Numbered from the stretch's first letter, positions 15,897 to 24,745 are shown. The stretch: 39,237 nucleotides of DNA from RGIG8709 sp045537065 (GCA_045537065.1 JAZSOT010000075.1:1-39237), one strand, 5' to 3'. Notes: generated by a model not told the origin, from the letters alone. Numbers and translations: made by a program.

Positions 15897-16952
15897 ATGG
15901 ATGAGGCTAAGAAAAAAGCACTTGACAATGTGTTTGGACAAATAGAAAAACAATTTGGACAAGGGGCGGTTATGCGTCTTGGGGACAAGCCGAATGTTAA
16001 GGTTGAAGCAATCCCCACAGGTTCGCTTTCCCTTGATATTGCTCTTGGAATAGGCGGTGTGCCAAGAGGAAGAATTATCGAAATATATGGTCCTGAATCT
16101 TCAGGTAAAACAACTGTTGCTCTTCATATTGCGGCAGAGGTTCAAAAGCTTGGGGGAGAGGCGGCATTTATTGATGCAGAGCATGCCTTAGACCCGGTTT
16201 ATGCAGAAAATCTTGGCGTGAGAATTGATGATTTGATAGTTTCTCAGCCGGATACAGGTGACCAGGCGCTTGAAATAACAGAACAGCTTGTTAGAAGCGG
16301 TGCTATTGATATAATTATTATAGACAGTGTTGCAGCTCTTGTGCCAAAGCAGGAAATTGAGGGTTATATGGGTGAGTCTCATGTGGGACTTCAGGCAAGA
16401 CTTATGTCTCAGGCGCTCAGAAAGCTTGCAGGTATAATAAGCAAATCAAACACAACTGCAATTTTTATTAATCAGCTTAGAGAAAAGGTCGGAGTTATGT
16501 TTGGAAATCCTGAAACAACTGCAGGGGGCCGTGCCCTTAAATATTATGCATCAGTCCGTCTTGATGTAAGAAGAATTGAAGCGGTTAAAGGTGACGACGG
16601 GGTTACAGGTAACAGAACAAGGGTTAAGATTGTTAAGAATAAGGTTGCACCTCCTTTTAAAGAAGCGGAATTTGATATTGTATTCGGTGAAGGAATATCA
16701 AGAGAGGGCAACATAATTGATGTGGGCGTTGATTACGATGTGATAAAGAAATCAGGCTCATGGTTCTCATATAATGATGAAAAGCTTGGACAGGGAAGAG
16801 AAGCGGTTAAGGCTCTTCTCAGGGAAGATGAAGCCTTGAGAGATGAAATAGAATTAAAGGTAAGGGCTGCAGCAGGTCTTGATAAGGATGAAGAAAGTGC
16901 ACCAAGCTTTGGAGATTCAACTCCTGTTCCAAAGCCGGGAAAGAAAAAATAA
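15897..16952 (+). CDS. recA: Recombinase RecA
   Basis: RecA forms filaments on single-stranded DNA and drives homologous recombination and the SOS response. At 351 aa it is the typical length. Walker A GPESSGKTT is at 65-73, followed by AAFIDAEHALDP and the Walker B region IDIIIIDSVAALVPKQEIEGYMG. DNA-binding loop 1 (MGESHVGLQARLMSQALRKL) and loop 2 (INQLREKVGVMFGNPETTAGGRALKYYASVRLD) are intact. The tail is short and Pro/Lys-rich rather than strongly acidic. recX follows after 3 bp. Confidence 0.98.
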   Translation: MDEAKKKALDNVFGQIEKQFGQGAVMRLGDKPNVKVEAIPTGSLSLDIALGIGGVPRGRIIEIYGPESSGKTTVALHIAAEVQKLGGEAAFIDAEHALDPVYAENLGVRIDDLIVSQPDTGDQALEITEQLVRSGAIDIIIIDSVAALVPKQEIEGYMGESHVGLQARLMSQALRKLAGIISKSNTTAIFINQLREKVGVMFGNPETTAGGRALKYYASVRLDVRRIEAVKGDDGVTGNRTRVKIVKNKVAPPFKEAEFDIVFGEGISREGNIIDVGVDYDVIKKSGSWFSYNDEKLGQGREAVKALLREDEALRDEIELKVRAAAGLDKDEESAPSFGDSTPVPKPGKKK

Positions 16953-16955
16953 AAT

Positions 16956-17432
16956 ATGCATATGGATTATGAAAAGTGTAAGAAATATGCCTTAAATCTT
17001 GTAAATACCAGAATGTACACCTGCTCGGAGATAAATGAAAGACTTTTAAGAAAAGGAGCAGATAAGGAAAATGCTGAAAGAGTTGTAACGGAGCTTATGG
17101 CACTTGGTGTTCTTGATGACAGAAAATATGCAGAATATTATATTGAGGATGCCGTCAGAGCTAATAAAGGGATTTACAGAATAAAACAGGAGCTTTATAA
17201 AAAAGGAATAGCATCAGCTTTGATTGATGAGTTTACGAAGAGTCAGTCAGCGGATGTTTTTTCTGCTCTTTTGGAATATGCAAGACTTAAGTTTGGAGAA
17301 AAATGCGAATATTCATACAAAGAATATTTAAACATAAAGGCACATCTTGCAAGGCGGGGTTATTCCTACGGGGAGATAGAAAAGTGCCTTGAAGAGCTTG
17401 AAATAATATACATCAGGGGTGAAGAATATTGA
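16956..17432 (+). CDS. recX: RecA regulatory protein RecX
   Basis: This 158-aa helical protein binds RecA filaments and limits their growth. The three tandem three-helix repeats are visible: YALNLVNTRMYTCSEINERLLRKG, then VLDDRKYAEYYIEDAVRANKGIYRIKQELYKKGI, then IKAHLARRGYSYGEIEKCLEEL. The position directly after recA (3 bp) is the usual one. The start could be ATG 16956 or ATG 16962; the only upstream purine run (GGGAAAG) does not decide between them. The stop overlaps the TTG start of rimO. Confidence 0.93.
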   Translation: MHMDYEKCKKYALNLVNTRMYTCSEINERLLRKGADKENAERVVTELMALGVLDDRKYAEYYIEDAVRANKGIYRIKQELYKKGIASALIDEFTKSQSADVFSALLEYARLKFGEKCEYSYKEYLNIKAHLARRGYSYGEIEKCLEELEIIYIRGEEY

Positions 17433-18757
17433 AAAAGGTTGCCATGGTTTCTCTCGGTTGTTCAAAAAACCTTGTGGATGCCGAGGAAATGCTTGGAATT
17501 ATAAATAAAAGCGGTTTTGAATTTGTTGAAGATGAGTCGGAAGCAGATGCGATTATAGTTAATACCTGTGCTTTTATTGACGATGCAAAAAAAGAGTCTA
17601 TAGACTGTATTCTTGAAATGGCGGAATATAAAAAACAGGGTAAAGATAAAGCCTTGATTGTAACAGGCTGTCTTGCTCAAAGATATAAGGAAGAAATCTT
17701 AAATGAAATGCCAGAAGTGGATGCGGTTGTGGGCACAAATGATTTTTATGATATTTCAAAAATACTTACTGAGATATTTGAGAAAAAGGAAAAGAAAGTA
17801 TATTGCAGTGATAATATTTGTGAGGTGCCTGATAATATAGAAAGAGTTCTCACAACTCCTTCTTACACAGCCTTTTTGAAAATAGCAGAGGGCTGTGACA
17901 ATCATTGTACATACTGTGTGATACCGTCGATAAGAGGAGCATATAGGAGCAGAACTGTTGAAAGTATTGTAGCCGAAGCAAAAAAGCTTGCAGAGGGCGG
18001 AGTGAAAGAGCTTATAGTTATTGCTCAGGACACAACAAGATATGGAATGGATATATACGGAAAGCAGGAACTTCCGCACCTTTTAAAAATGCTTTGCAAA
18101 ATTGACGGAATAAAATGGGTGAGACTTCATTATTGTTATCCTGAGCTTGTTACGGATGAGATTATCGAAACCATCAGGAGTGAAGAAAAAATCTGCAATT
18201 ATATGGATATTCCCATTCAGCATTGTAATAATGAAATTCTTAAAAAAATGGGCAGAAGAACAAGCAAGGAAGAAATTGTTTCCCTAATTGAAAAATTAAG
18301 AGAGAGGATTCCTGATATTGTTATAAGAACTTCCCTTATAGCTGGATTTCCTCAGGAAACAGAGGAGCAGGCGGAGGAACTTCGTGATTTTGTCAGCGAA
18401 ATGAATTTTGACCGACTTGGAATATTTGCGTATTCAAGGGAAGAAAACACCCCTGCTGCAAGACTGGACGGACAGATTGACGAAGAGGAAAAGCTTTGCC
18501 GAAGAGATGTGATTATGGTGGAGCAGGCGGCTGTTTCGGAGGAACTTAATAATAAAAAAATCGGTAAAACCTATGAGGTTTTGGTTGAGGGATATGATTC
18601 CATTATAAGACTTTACTTTGGAAGAAGTTATATGGATTCGGCAGAGGTTGATGGAAAGGTGTTTTTTAAATCGTCTGAAAAAATAAATGAGGGTGACTTT
18701 GTTAATGTTTTAATAGACGAGGCAATGGAATATGACCTTTACGGCAAAAAAATATAA
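17429..18757 (+). CDS. rimO: Ribosomal protein S12 methylthiotransferase RimO
   Basis: RimO is a radical SAM enzyme that adds a methylthio group to an aspartate of ribosomal protein S12. The protein is 442 aa from a TTG start that overlaps the recX stop by 4 bp, with GGGGTGAAG just upstream. The N-terminal MTTase domain has Cys11 (LGCSKN), a Cys in NTCAF and a Cys in TGCLAQRY for the auxiliary cluster. The radical SAM cluster is C156-x3-C160-x2-C163 (GCDNHCTYCVIPSIRGAYRSR, the RimO rather than MiaB form). A C-terminal TRAM domain ends the protein. Confidence 0.96.
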   Translation: MKKVAMVSLGCSKNLVDAEEMLGIINKSGFEFVEDESEADAIIVNTCAFIDDAKKESIDCILEMAEYKKQGKDKALIVTGCLAQRYKEEILNEMPEVDAVVGTNDFYDISKILTEIFEKKEKKVYCSDNICEVPDNIERVLTTPSYTAFLKIAEGCDNHCTYCVIPSIRGAYRSRTVESIVAEAKKLAEGGVKELIVIAQDTTRYGMDIYGKQELPHLLKMLCKIDGIKWVRLHYCYPELVTDEIIETIRSEEKICNYMDIPIQHCNNEILKKMGRRTSKEEIVSLIEKLRERIPDIVIRTSLIAGFPQETEEQAEELRDFVSEMNFDRLGIFAYSREENTPAARLDGQIDEEEKLCRRDVIMVEQAAVSEELNNKKIGKTYEVLVEGYDSIIRLYFGRSYMDSAEVDGKVFFKSSEKINEGDFVNVLIDEAMEYDLYGKKI

Positions 18758-18778
18758 TATTTAAGGCAGGGATTGAAT

Positions 18779-19318
18779 ATGAATACACCAAATAAACTAA
18801 CTTTGTTCAGAGTTATTTTAGTTCCGTTTTTTATATGGTTTTTATATATGGACTTTAATGTAGTTTCGATAATTATTTTTGCACTAGCATCTTATACTGA
18901 TTATTTAGATGGGTATCTTGCAAGAAAGAATGGTATTGTAACAACGTTTGGAAAGCTTATGGACCCGCTTGCAGATAAGATACTGACAATATCTGCACTT
19001 GTTTGTTTTTTAGAACTTGATGTAAGATTTCTTGGGGCATGGATGGTTGTTTTAATTATTGCAAGAGAACTTATAGTAACAGGTATAAGACTTATTGCGC
19101 TAAGTGAAAACAAAGTTATTGCAGCATCATGGTGGGGAAAATCAAAAACTGTTTCACAGCTTGTTGCCATAATTTTAATGATGGTGGACAGAATAATTCC
19201 TCTCACATTTTTCGGGATAGAGATAACAATGATAGCTATTTGGATTATGGTTATTTTGACTGCTTATTCAGGCTATGATTATGTGAAGAAGAATTTTTCC
19301 CTATTACAATTTAAGTAG
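18779..19318 (+). CDS. pgsA: CDP-diacylglycerol-glycerol-3-phosphate phosphatidyltransferase
   Basis: PgsA makes phosphatidylglycerol phosphate, the first step to phosphatidylglycerol. The ATG at 18779 sits 6 bp after AGGCAGGGA (a TTG two codons upstream is possible), giving 179 aa. It opens with NTPNKLTLFRVILVPFFIWF and carries the CDP-alcohol transferase motif DGYLARKNGIVTTFGKLMDP followed by LAD, with all the metal-binding Asp and the Gly/Arg residues in place. Five or six membrane segments are visible. It follows rimO by 21 bp, an order common in Firmicutes. Confidence 0.96.
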   Translation: MNTPNKLTLFRVILVPFFIWFLYMDFNVVSIIIFALASYTDYLDGYLARKNGIVTTFGKLMDPLADKILTISALVCFLELDVRFLGAWMVVLIIARELIVTGIRLIALSENKVIAASWWGKSKTVSQLVAIILMMVDRIIPLTFFGIEITMIAIWIMVILTAYSGYDYVKKNFSLLQFK

Positions 19319-19335
19319 AAAATTAAAGAAAGATA

Positions 19336-19376
19336 TTGACGGAGCGGATTATATATGCTATAGTAATATCCGTCAA
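19336..19376 (+). promoter_or_regulatory. acpP promoter flanked by an 8-bp inverted repeat
   Basis: TTGACG (19336-19341), 17 bp, TATAGT (19359-19364). The -35 lies inside TTGACGGA (19336-19343), whose perfect reverse complement TCCGTCAA is at 19369-19376, near the expected transcription start. The pair brackets the promoter and could be a regulator site. Confidence 0.7.
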
Positions 19377-19408
19377 ATGAAGAAATAAATGTTAAGGAGG
19401 TCTATATA

Positions 19409-19639
19409 ATGGACACATTTGAAAGAGTTAAAGAAATTTTAGTTGAGCAGCTTGATGTCGATGAAGCAAGTATTACTCTTGAAACATCAATCTTAAATGA
19501 CCTTGAGGCAGATTCACTTGATTTAGTTGAGGTTATTATGGCAATTGAGGAAGAGTTTGACATAGAAATTCCTGATGAGGAAGTAGAAAAAATTTCTACA
19601 GTTGGAGAAGCTATAAACTTTATAAATGAATTACTTTAG
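19409..19639 (+). CDS. acpP: Acyl carrier protein
   Basis: A 76-aa acidic protein with the phosphopantetheine attachment motif DSL, Ser36 (LEADSLDLVEVIM), and the helix III end EEVEKISTVGEAINFI. It carries growing chains in fatty acid synthesis. AAGGAGG (19394 onward) is a near-perfect ribosome site. The gene has its own promoter and lies just before rnc, the usual Firmicute order; fabD/fabF are not here. Confidence 0.97.
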   Translation: MDTFERVKEILVEQLDVDEASITLETSILNDLEADSLDLVEVIMAIEEEFDIEIPDEEVEKISTVGEAINFINELL

Positions 19640-19708
19640 TAAAATTTCAGATGCCTGCTATGGATTTATGCCACTGCAGGCTTCTAGTATATTAAGAGGT
19701 GAGCTATA

Positions 19709-20374
19709 ATTAATATAAATTACACATTTAAAAATCAAAAACTTCTTGAGACAGCTCTTACTCATATATCTCTTGCTAAGGAGAAGAATATAGAAAGCAA
19801 TCAGAGACTTGAATTTTTAGGTGACAGTATATTATCCTATGTAATCGCATCAAAGCTTTATGAATTGCATCCTGAATTTACCGAGGGAAACCTCACAGAG
19901 GCAAGGGCCTTTTTGGTATGTGAAAAAACCTTAGCTGAGCTTGCTGATGAAATGAATATAGGACCTGATATTAAGTTCAGCAAAACAGAAATCAGGACAA
20001 ACGGAAAACATAAGGATTCTATTTTGGCTGATACTTTTGAAGCACTGATTGGTGCTATATACTTAGATAGTGATATAGAGTGCATAGAAAAATGGATTCT
20101 CAGAAAATTTGAGATGCGTATTGAAAATTTAAAGCTTTCCGAAATAATAAGCTATAAATCTGCATTGCAAAATTATATACAGTCAAAATACCACGATAAG
20201 AAAACCATAACATATAAAATGGTTGATAAAAAAGGTCCTGACCACAAGCCAACATTTAAGGTCGAGGTTCTTATAGATGACAAGGTAGTGGGAAAAGGAA
20301 GCGGAACAAGTTTAAAATCAGCGGAAAAAGAGGCGGCAAGATGTGCTTACGAAAGCATTGCTCAAAAGATATAA
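19709..20374 (+). CDS. rnc: Ribonuclease III, apparent ATT start
   Basis: RNase III cuts double-stranded RNA in rRNA maturation and mRNA decay. Homology to the family begins right after an in-frame TGA at 19700-19702, yet no ATG, GTG or TTG occurs before 19865, which would remove the catalytic motif. GAGGTGA (19697-19703) is correctly placed for ATT at 19709 (or ATA at 19706). From ATT the protein is 221 aa, close to the usual 225-235. The signature QRLEFLGDSIL puts the catalytic Glu/Asp at 35 and 39. ADTFEALIGAIYLD supplies Asp108 and Glu111. The double-stranded-RNA-binding domain is about 152-219. A sequencing error cannot be ruled out. Confidence 0.88.
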   Translation: MNINYTFKNQKLLETALTHISLAKEKNIESNQRLEFLGDSILSYVIASKLYELHPEFTEGNLTEARAFLVCEKTLAELADEMNIGPDIKFSKTEIRTNGKHKDSILADTFEALIGAIYLDSDIECIEKWILRKFEMRIENLKLSEIISYKSALQNYIQSKYHDKKTITYKMVDKKGPDHKPTFKVEVLIDDKVVGKGSGTSLKSAEKEAARCAYESIAQKI

Positions 20375-20379
20375 TTAAA

Positions 20380-21351
20380 ATGGAAGAAAGAAGAAAATAT
20401 AATATTCCGATTTTTATTCCTCATCTTGGATGTCCCAATTCCTGTGCTTTTTGTAATCAAAAAAGGATAACAGGCAGGGAAACTGAAATAACTCCGGATG
20501 AGGTGAGAGCCATAATAGAAAAAAGCCTTGCTACCATAAAAGAAAACTCAGAGGTTGAGGTTGCATTTTTTGGCGGAAGCTTCACAGGGCTGAGTAAAAA
20601 ATTACAGATTGAATTTTTAAAGATTGCAAATGAATTTTTTCCAAGGATAAACGGAATAAGACTCTCAACAAGAGCGGATTATATAGATGAAGATGAAATC
20701 GGCATATTGAAAGAATATAATGTATCGGCAGTTGAGCTTGGAGTTCAAAGCACGGATGAGGATGTTTTAAGAAAAAACTTAAGAGGGCATAGTTTCTCTG
20801 TGGTTAAAAAAGCGGCAGAGCTTTTGAATGAAAACGGTTTTGAACTGGGACTTCAGATGATGGTTGGAATGTATGGCTCAAACTTTGAGAAGGATATAAA
20901 AACGGCAAAGGATATTATATCCCTGAAACCGAAAACAACAAGAATTTATCCAACTGTTATATTAAAGGACACAAAGCTTGAAGAACTTTATAAAAAAGGG
21001 GAATATGTGCCATATACTGTTGATGAAGCAGTTAGATGTGCAAAGGAAATCTGCCTTTTGTTTGAAGAAAATAATATAACAATTTTGAGAATGGGTCTTC
21101 ACTCGTCAGAAGAGCTTGAAAGCGGAGCAATTGTCTCAGGACCCTATCATCCTGCATTTGGGGAAATGGTTAAAAGTCTTATTATAAGGGACCGCATTGA
21201 AAAGGAAATTATAGATGCAGGGCTTGGAGATTGTGATTTCAAAGTGAGAATTAATAAAAATGAAGTATCTCAGCTTATGGGACAAAAAAAGTCCAATTAT
21301 AAGTATTTTAAGGACAAGTATAATATAAAAATAGTACCTGAGATAAACTGA
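20380..21351 (+). CDS. Radical SAM protein, Elp3-like fold
   Basis: The protein is 324 aa from ATG 20380; an in-frame ATG at 20341 inside rnc has a better ribosome site (GAGGCGG) and would add 13 residues, so the start is uncertain. The radical SAM cluster is C18-x3-C22-x2-C25 in HLGCPNSCAFCNQKRITG. FFGGSFTGL and VELGVQSTDEDVLRKNLRGH are as in the oxygen-independent coproporphyrinogen/Elp3-type superfamily (COG1243-like). There is no acetyltransferase domain, so it is not full Elp3. Homologues of unknown role commonly follow rnc in Clostridia; there smc is usually next, but here luxS is. Confidence 0.88.
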   Translation: MEERRKYNIPIFIPHLGCPNSCAFCNQKRITGRETEITPDEVRAIIEKSLATIKENSEVEVAFFGGSFTGLSKKLQIEFLKIANEFFPRINGIRLSTRADYIDEDEIGILKEYNVSAVELGVQSTDEDVLRKNLRGHSFSVVKKAAELLNENGFELGLQMMVGMYGSNFEKDIKTAKDIISLKPKTTRIYPTVILKDTKLEELYKKGEYVPYTVDEAVRCAKEICLLFEENNITILRMGLHSSEELESGAIVSGPYHPAFGEMVKSLIIRDRIEKEIIDAGLGDCDFKVRINKNEVSQLMGQKKSNYKYFKDKYNIKIVPEIN

Positions 21352-21361
21352 GGAGATATAT

Positions 21362-21826
21362 ATGGAAAAGATAGCAAGTTTTACTGTTGACCACAGATAT
21401 ATCAGTGAGGGGGTTTATATTTCCAGAATAGACGGGGATATAACAACCTACGATTTAAGAATGAGAAAACCAAACACAGGAGACCTTATGAAAAATGATG
21501 CTATTCATTCTTTCGAGCATATGCTTGCAACCTTTGCAAGAAACAGCGAGATAAAGGATGATATAGTTTATGTGGGGCCTATGGGTTGCCAGACTGGGTT
21601 TTATCTGCTTGTGAGGAATGCTGATAATAAAAAGGTTATAGAAATTATAAAAAAGCTTTTAGCTGATATTTGTCTTTATGAGGGAGAAATATTCGGTAAA
21701 AGTGAAATTGAATGCGGAAACTATAAGAACTTGTCTTTGGATGCCGCAAAAAGAGAGGCCTTAAATTATCTTGAAAAAATAAAGGATATAACGGAAAAGG
21801 ATTTAATATATCCTGAGGGAGATTAA
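21362..21826 (+). CDS. luxS: S-ribosylhomocysteine lyase
   Basis: LuxS splits S-ribosylhomocysteine into homocysteine and DPD, the precursor of autoinducer-2, in the activated methyl cycle. The 154-aa protein has the metal motif H49-x-x-E52-H53 (HSFEH), the catalytic Cys76 in GPMGCQTGFY and the third metal ligand Cys118 in ECGNY. Length is typical. GAGGAG precedes the ATG at 21362, 10 bp after the stop of the radical SAM gene. No pfs (SAH nucleosidase) gene lies beside it. Confidence 0.97.
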   Translation: MEKIASFTVDHRYISEGVYISRIDGDITTYDLRMRKPNTGDLMKNDAIHSFEHMLATFARNSEIKDDIVYVGPMGCQTGFYLLVRNADNKKVIEIIKKLLADICLYEGEIFGKSEIECGNYKNLSLDAAKREALNYLEKIKDITEKDLIYPEGD

Positions 21827-21828
21827 TT

Positions 21829-21996
21829 ATGGATGATAAGAAAATTGAAAGAATAAACTATCTTGCAAGAAAGTCAAGAGAGCAAGAACTAACAGAAGAA
21901 GAAAAAAAAGAACAGAAAAAGCTTCGTGAAGAATATATTCAGGCATTCAGAAAAAGCCTGAGAAGTCAGCTCGAAAATATTGAAATTGTTGATTAG
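21829..21996 (+). CDS. UPF0291/DUF896 (YnzC-like) protein, 55 aa
   Basis: The ATG at 21829 follows the luxS stop by 2 bp, with CCTGAGGGAG as ribosome site. The 55-aa product begins MDDKKIERINYLARKSREQ and continues LTEEEKKEQKKLREEYIQ, then FRKSLRSQLENIEIVD. This matches the short two-helix DUF896 family, whose helical pattern and length (about 55-80) it shares. The function of the family is not settled; Bacillus YnzC is part of the lexA-linked SOS operon. The next gene starts 2 bp after the stop. Confidence 0.9.
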   Translation: MDDKKIERINYLARKSREQELTEEEKKEQKKLREEYIQAFRKSLRSQLENIEIVD

Positions 21997-21998
21997 AT

Positions 21999-23450
21999 AT
22001 GAAAGTTTTATTAGTTTCATTAAATGCCAAGTATGTTCACACCAATATTGCAGTAAGATATCTTAAAAGCTATCTTAAAAAAGGCGGTGTGAATGCTGAT
22101 TTTTGTGAATATACAATAAATGAGCCGTTAGGCGGGACCCTTAGAAAACTGTATATGTCAGGAGCTGATGTATATGGTTTTTCCTGCTATATATGGAATA
22201 TTGATAAGGTTTTGTATCTTGCAGAAAACCTGAAAATTATGAAGCCTGATTGTAAAATTTTTCTTGGTGGACCTGAGGTTTCGTTTGACGGAGAAGAAAT
22301 AATTAAAAAATATGATTTTATTGATGCGGTTGTTTTGGGAGAGGGAGAAAAAGCCACTTTAAAATTATTAAAGGATATGGATTTTAATAAAAGGGTTGTT
22401 TTTACAGACTCTCTTATAAGTCTTGATGAACTTGAATTTCCTTATGATGATAATGATTTGAAAGAGGTTTTAAAAGGGGAAAAGCTTCTTTATTTTGAAA
22501 CAACAAGAGGCTGTCCATTTTCCTGTGCATATTGCCTTTCTTCAATTACTGACGGGGTTAGGTATCTTTCTTTAGACAGAGTTAAAGAAGATATAAAAAA
22601 GATGACGGATGCAGGGGCAATAACTATAAAATTTGTAGATAGAACCTTTAATGCCGACAGAAAAAGAGCACTTGAAATATGGAAATATTGTGTCTCTCTT
22701 GAGGGAAAAACAAAATTCCACTTTGAAATCGGAGCGGATTTACTTGATAAGGAATGCATTGAATTTTTGAAAACTGTTCCTGAGAGTAAGTTTTTGTTTG
22801 AAATAGGTGTCCAGAGCACCAATCTAAAAACCCTTAATTCGGTGTCAAGAAAATCCAACCTTGAAAAGCTGAAAGAAAATGTTATAGAGCTTAGAGAAAA
22901 AGGAAATATCCATTTGCATCTCGACCTTATTGCAGGTCTTCCTTTTGAGGATTTTGAAAGCTTTAAAAAATCCTTTAATGATGTGTTTTATCTTAATCCT
23001 CACGCTCTTCAACTTGGATTTTTGAAATTTTTAAAAGGCTCTGCTTTAAGAAAAGGAGCAGAAGAGTTTGGGGCTGTATATGCCTCTTGTGCACCCTATG
23101 AAATATACTCAAATGATGCTTTATCTATAGAGGATGTTATAAAATTACATAGGGTTGAGGATGTTCTGGAGAGGTATTATAACTCGGAAAGATTTTCAAA
23201 TTCCATTTATTATGCGGTGGAAAGATTTTCATCACCATTTGATTTCTTTGAAAAACTGTCTGCGTTTTTTGAAGAAAAAGGACTTATTGGTCAAGGAGTG
23301 AAAAGAATAACCCTTTATAATCTTTTGTTTTCTTTTATGGAGAAGAATACGAATGATGAGGAGCTTGAAGTATTCAGAAATCTTTTAAGACGCGATTTTG
23401 AAGAGTGGCATTCCAAAGGTGTTGGAACTCCCTCTTGGTACAGAGAATAA
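21999..23450 (+). CDS. B12-binding-type radical SAM protein (DUF4080)
   Basis: A 483-aa protein in three parts. The first is an N-terminal cobalamin-binding-like Rossmann domain (about 1-130: VLLVSLNAKYVHTNIAVRYL, VYGFSCYIWN, IFLGGPEVSFD). The classical DxHxxG cobalamin loop is not visible. The second is a radical SAM domain with C172-x3-C176-x2-C179 (TTRGCPFSCAYC) and later ADLLDKECIEFL and HLHLDLIAGLPFEDFE. The third is a C-terminal region typical of DUF4080. The substrate is unknown. It is the last gene of the string beginning with rnc. Confidence 0.88.
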   Translation: MKVLLVSLNAKYVHTNIAVRYLKSYLKKGGVNADFCEYTINEPLGGTLRKLYMSGADVYGFSCYIWNIDKVLYLAENLKIMKPDCKIFLGGPEVSFDGEEIIKKYDFIDAVVLGEGEKATLKLLKDMDFNKRVVFTDSLISLDELEFPYDDNDLKEVLKGEKLLYFETTRGCPFSCAYCLSSITDGVRYLSLDRVKEDIKKMTDAGAITIKFVDRTFNADRKRALEIWKYCVSLEGKTKFHFEIGADLLDKECIEFLKTVPESKFLFEIGVQSTNLKTLNSVSRKSNLEKLKENVIELREKGNIHLHLDLIAGLPFEDFESFKKSFNDVFYLNPHALQLGFLKFLKGSALRKGAEEFGAVYASCAPYEIYSNDALSIEDVIKLHRVEDVLERYYNSERFSNSIYYAVERFSSPFDFFEKLSAFFEEKGLIGQGVKRITLYNLLFSFMEKNTNDEELEVFRNLLRRDFEEWHSKGVGTPSWYRE

Positions 23451-23550
23451 AAAATTTAATATTCAAAGAAAAACGGGACATAACAGAATATATCTATAAA
23501 ATTTTTCATAAGATTCTATGAATAACTATGAATGGAGTGTAGTTCGGATT

Positions 23551-24702
23551 ATGAAAAGGATATTTTCTGTATGTCTTTCTTTTTTAATTATTTTTTCACA
23601 AGTTGTATGTGCAGAAACTGAAGATAAAAAAAGCTCCTCGCAGCTTGTAGATGCAAAATCCGCAATTTTAATGGAACAGTCAACGGGTAAAGTGCTTTAT
23701 GAATATATGCCCGATGAAAAATGTCAAATTGCAAGCGTAACAAAAACAATGACGATGCTTCTTATAATGGAGGCTATAGGCAGCAGGAAAATTAAGTATT
23801 CGGATAAGGTGGTAACAAGTGAATATGCAGCATCTATGGGTGGGTCTCAAGTGTTTCTTGAACCGGGGGAAGAAATGACGGTTGATGATATGCTCAAAGC
23901 TGTTTGTGTGTCATCAGGAAATGATGCGGCAGTTGCAATGGCAGAGCATATCGGCGGAAGTGAAGAGGCTTTTGTTGAATTAATGAATAAAAGGGCAAAA
24001 GAGCTGGGGGCAAAGAACACTCATTTTATAAATTGTAACGGACTTGATGAAACACAAGACCACTACAGCACAGCAAGGGATATTGCAATTATTTCTGCAG
24101 AGCTTTTAAAGCATCAGGATATAGAGAAATATACAAAAATCTGGATGGATACGTTAAGAGACGGCAAATTCGGGCTTTCAAACACAAATAAGCTTATAAG
24201 ATTTTATAAAGGGGCAAATGGCATAAAAACAGGAAGCACATCTGTTGCAAAATATTGTCTTTCTGCATCTGCAAAAAGGGATAATATGCAATTAGTTGCA
24301 GTTGTGCTTGGAGCACCTTCAACTCAGGAAAGATTTCAAGGGGCAACAAAACTTTTAGATTTTGGTTTTGCCAATTTCTCGGTTGCAGATGGGAAAAAGC
24401 TTGCAGGCGGTATAGAAAAAATAAAGGTTGTTGGCGGGGATGAAGACTATGTTGAGGCCGAGCCTAAAAGCAGTGGAAATATTGTGGTGAGAAAGGGCGA
24501 GGCAGATAAAATTGAAGTAAAGAAGAGTCTTAAGGAAAGTATGACCGCCCCCGTGAAAAAAGGTGATAAAGTCGGAGAACTCGTTTATATATTGAACGGA
24601 AAAGAAATCGGAAGACAGGATATTGTTGCAAAAGCGGATGTAAATAAAATTAAGATATATATGATGTATATAAAAATGCTTAAAAATTGGTTGTTTATGT
24701 AA
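23551..24702 (+). CDS. D-alanyl-D-alanine carboxypeptidase (DacF/PBP5 family)
   Basis: This enzyme trims the terminal D-Ala from peptidoglycan stem peptides outside the membrane. From ATG 23551 it is 383 aa; an ATG 11 codons upstream (23518) is possible, but the signal peptide MKRIFSVCLSFLIIFSQVVCA clearly starts at 23551. Active-site motifs are S62-x-x-K65 (ASVTKT), S122-G-N124 and K226-T-G228. A C-terminal beta domain and a short amphipathic or hydrophobic tail (IYMMYIKMLKNWLFM) for membrane attachment follow. Sporulation-associated DacF is the closest common relative in spore formers. Confidence 0.94.
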   Translation: MKRIFSVCLSFLIIFSQVVCAETEDKKSSSQLVDAKSAILMEQSTGKVLYEYMPDEKCQIASVTKTMTMLLIMEAIGSRKIKYSDKVVTSEYAASMGGSQVFLEPGEEMTVDDMLKAVCVSSGNDAAVAMAEHIGGSEEAFVELMNKRAKELGAKNTHFINCNGLDETQDHYSTARDIAIISAELLKHQDIEKYTKIWMDTLRDGKFGLSNTNKLIRFYKGANGIKTGSTSVAKYCLSASAKRDNMQLVAVVLGAPSTQERFQGATKLLDFGFANFSVADGKKLAGGIEKIKVVGGDEDYVEAEPKSSGNIVVRKGEADKIEVKKSLKESMTAPVKKGDKVGELVYILNGKEIGRQDIVAKADVNKIKIYMMYIKMLKNWLFM

Positions 24703-24716
24703 ATTTAAAAAAAGTG

Positions 24717-24745
24717 TTGACAAGTATATGAAAATGTGGTAAAAT
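24717..24745 (+). promoter_or_regulatory. Promoter of the Leu T-box operon
   Basis: TTGACA (24717-24722), 17 bp, TAAAAT (24740-24745), 15 bp after the carboxypeptidase stop codon. Confidence 0.85.

Noticed and set aside
19865..20374. RNase III starting at TTG 19865
   Set aside because: This start removes the catalytic RLEFLGDS motif and has no ribosome site; clear family homology extends upstream to 19709.
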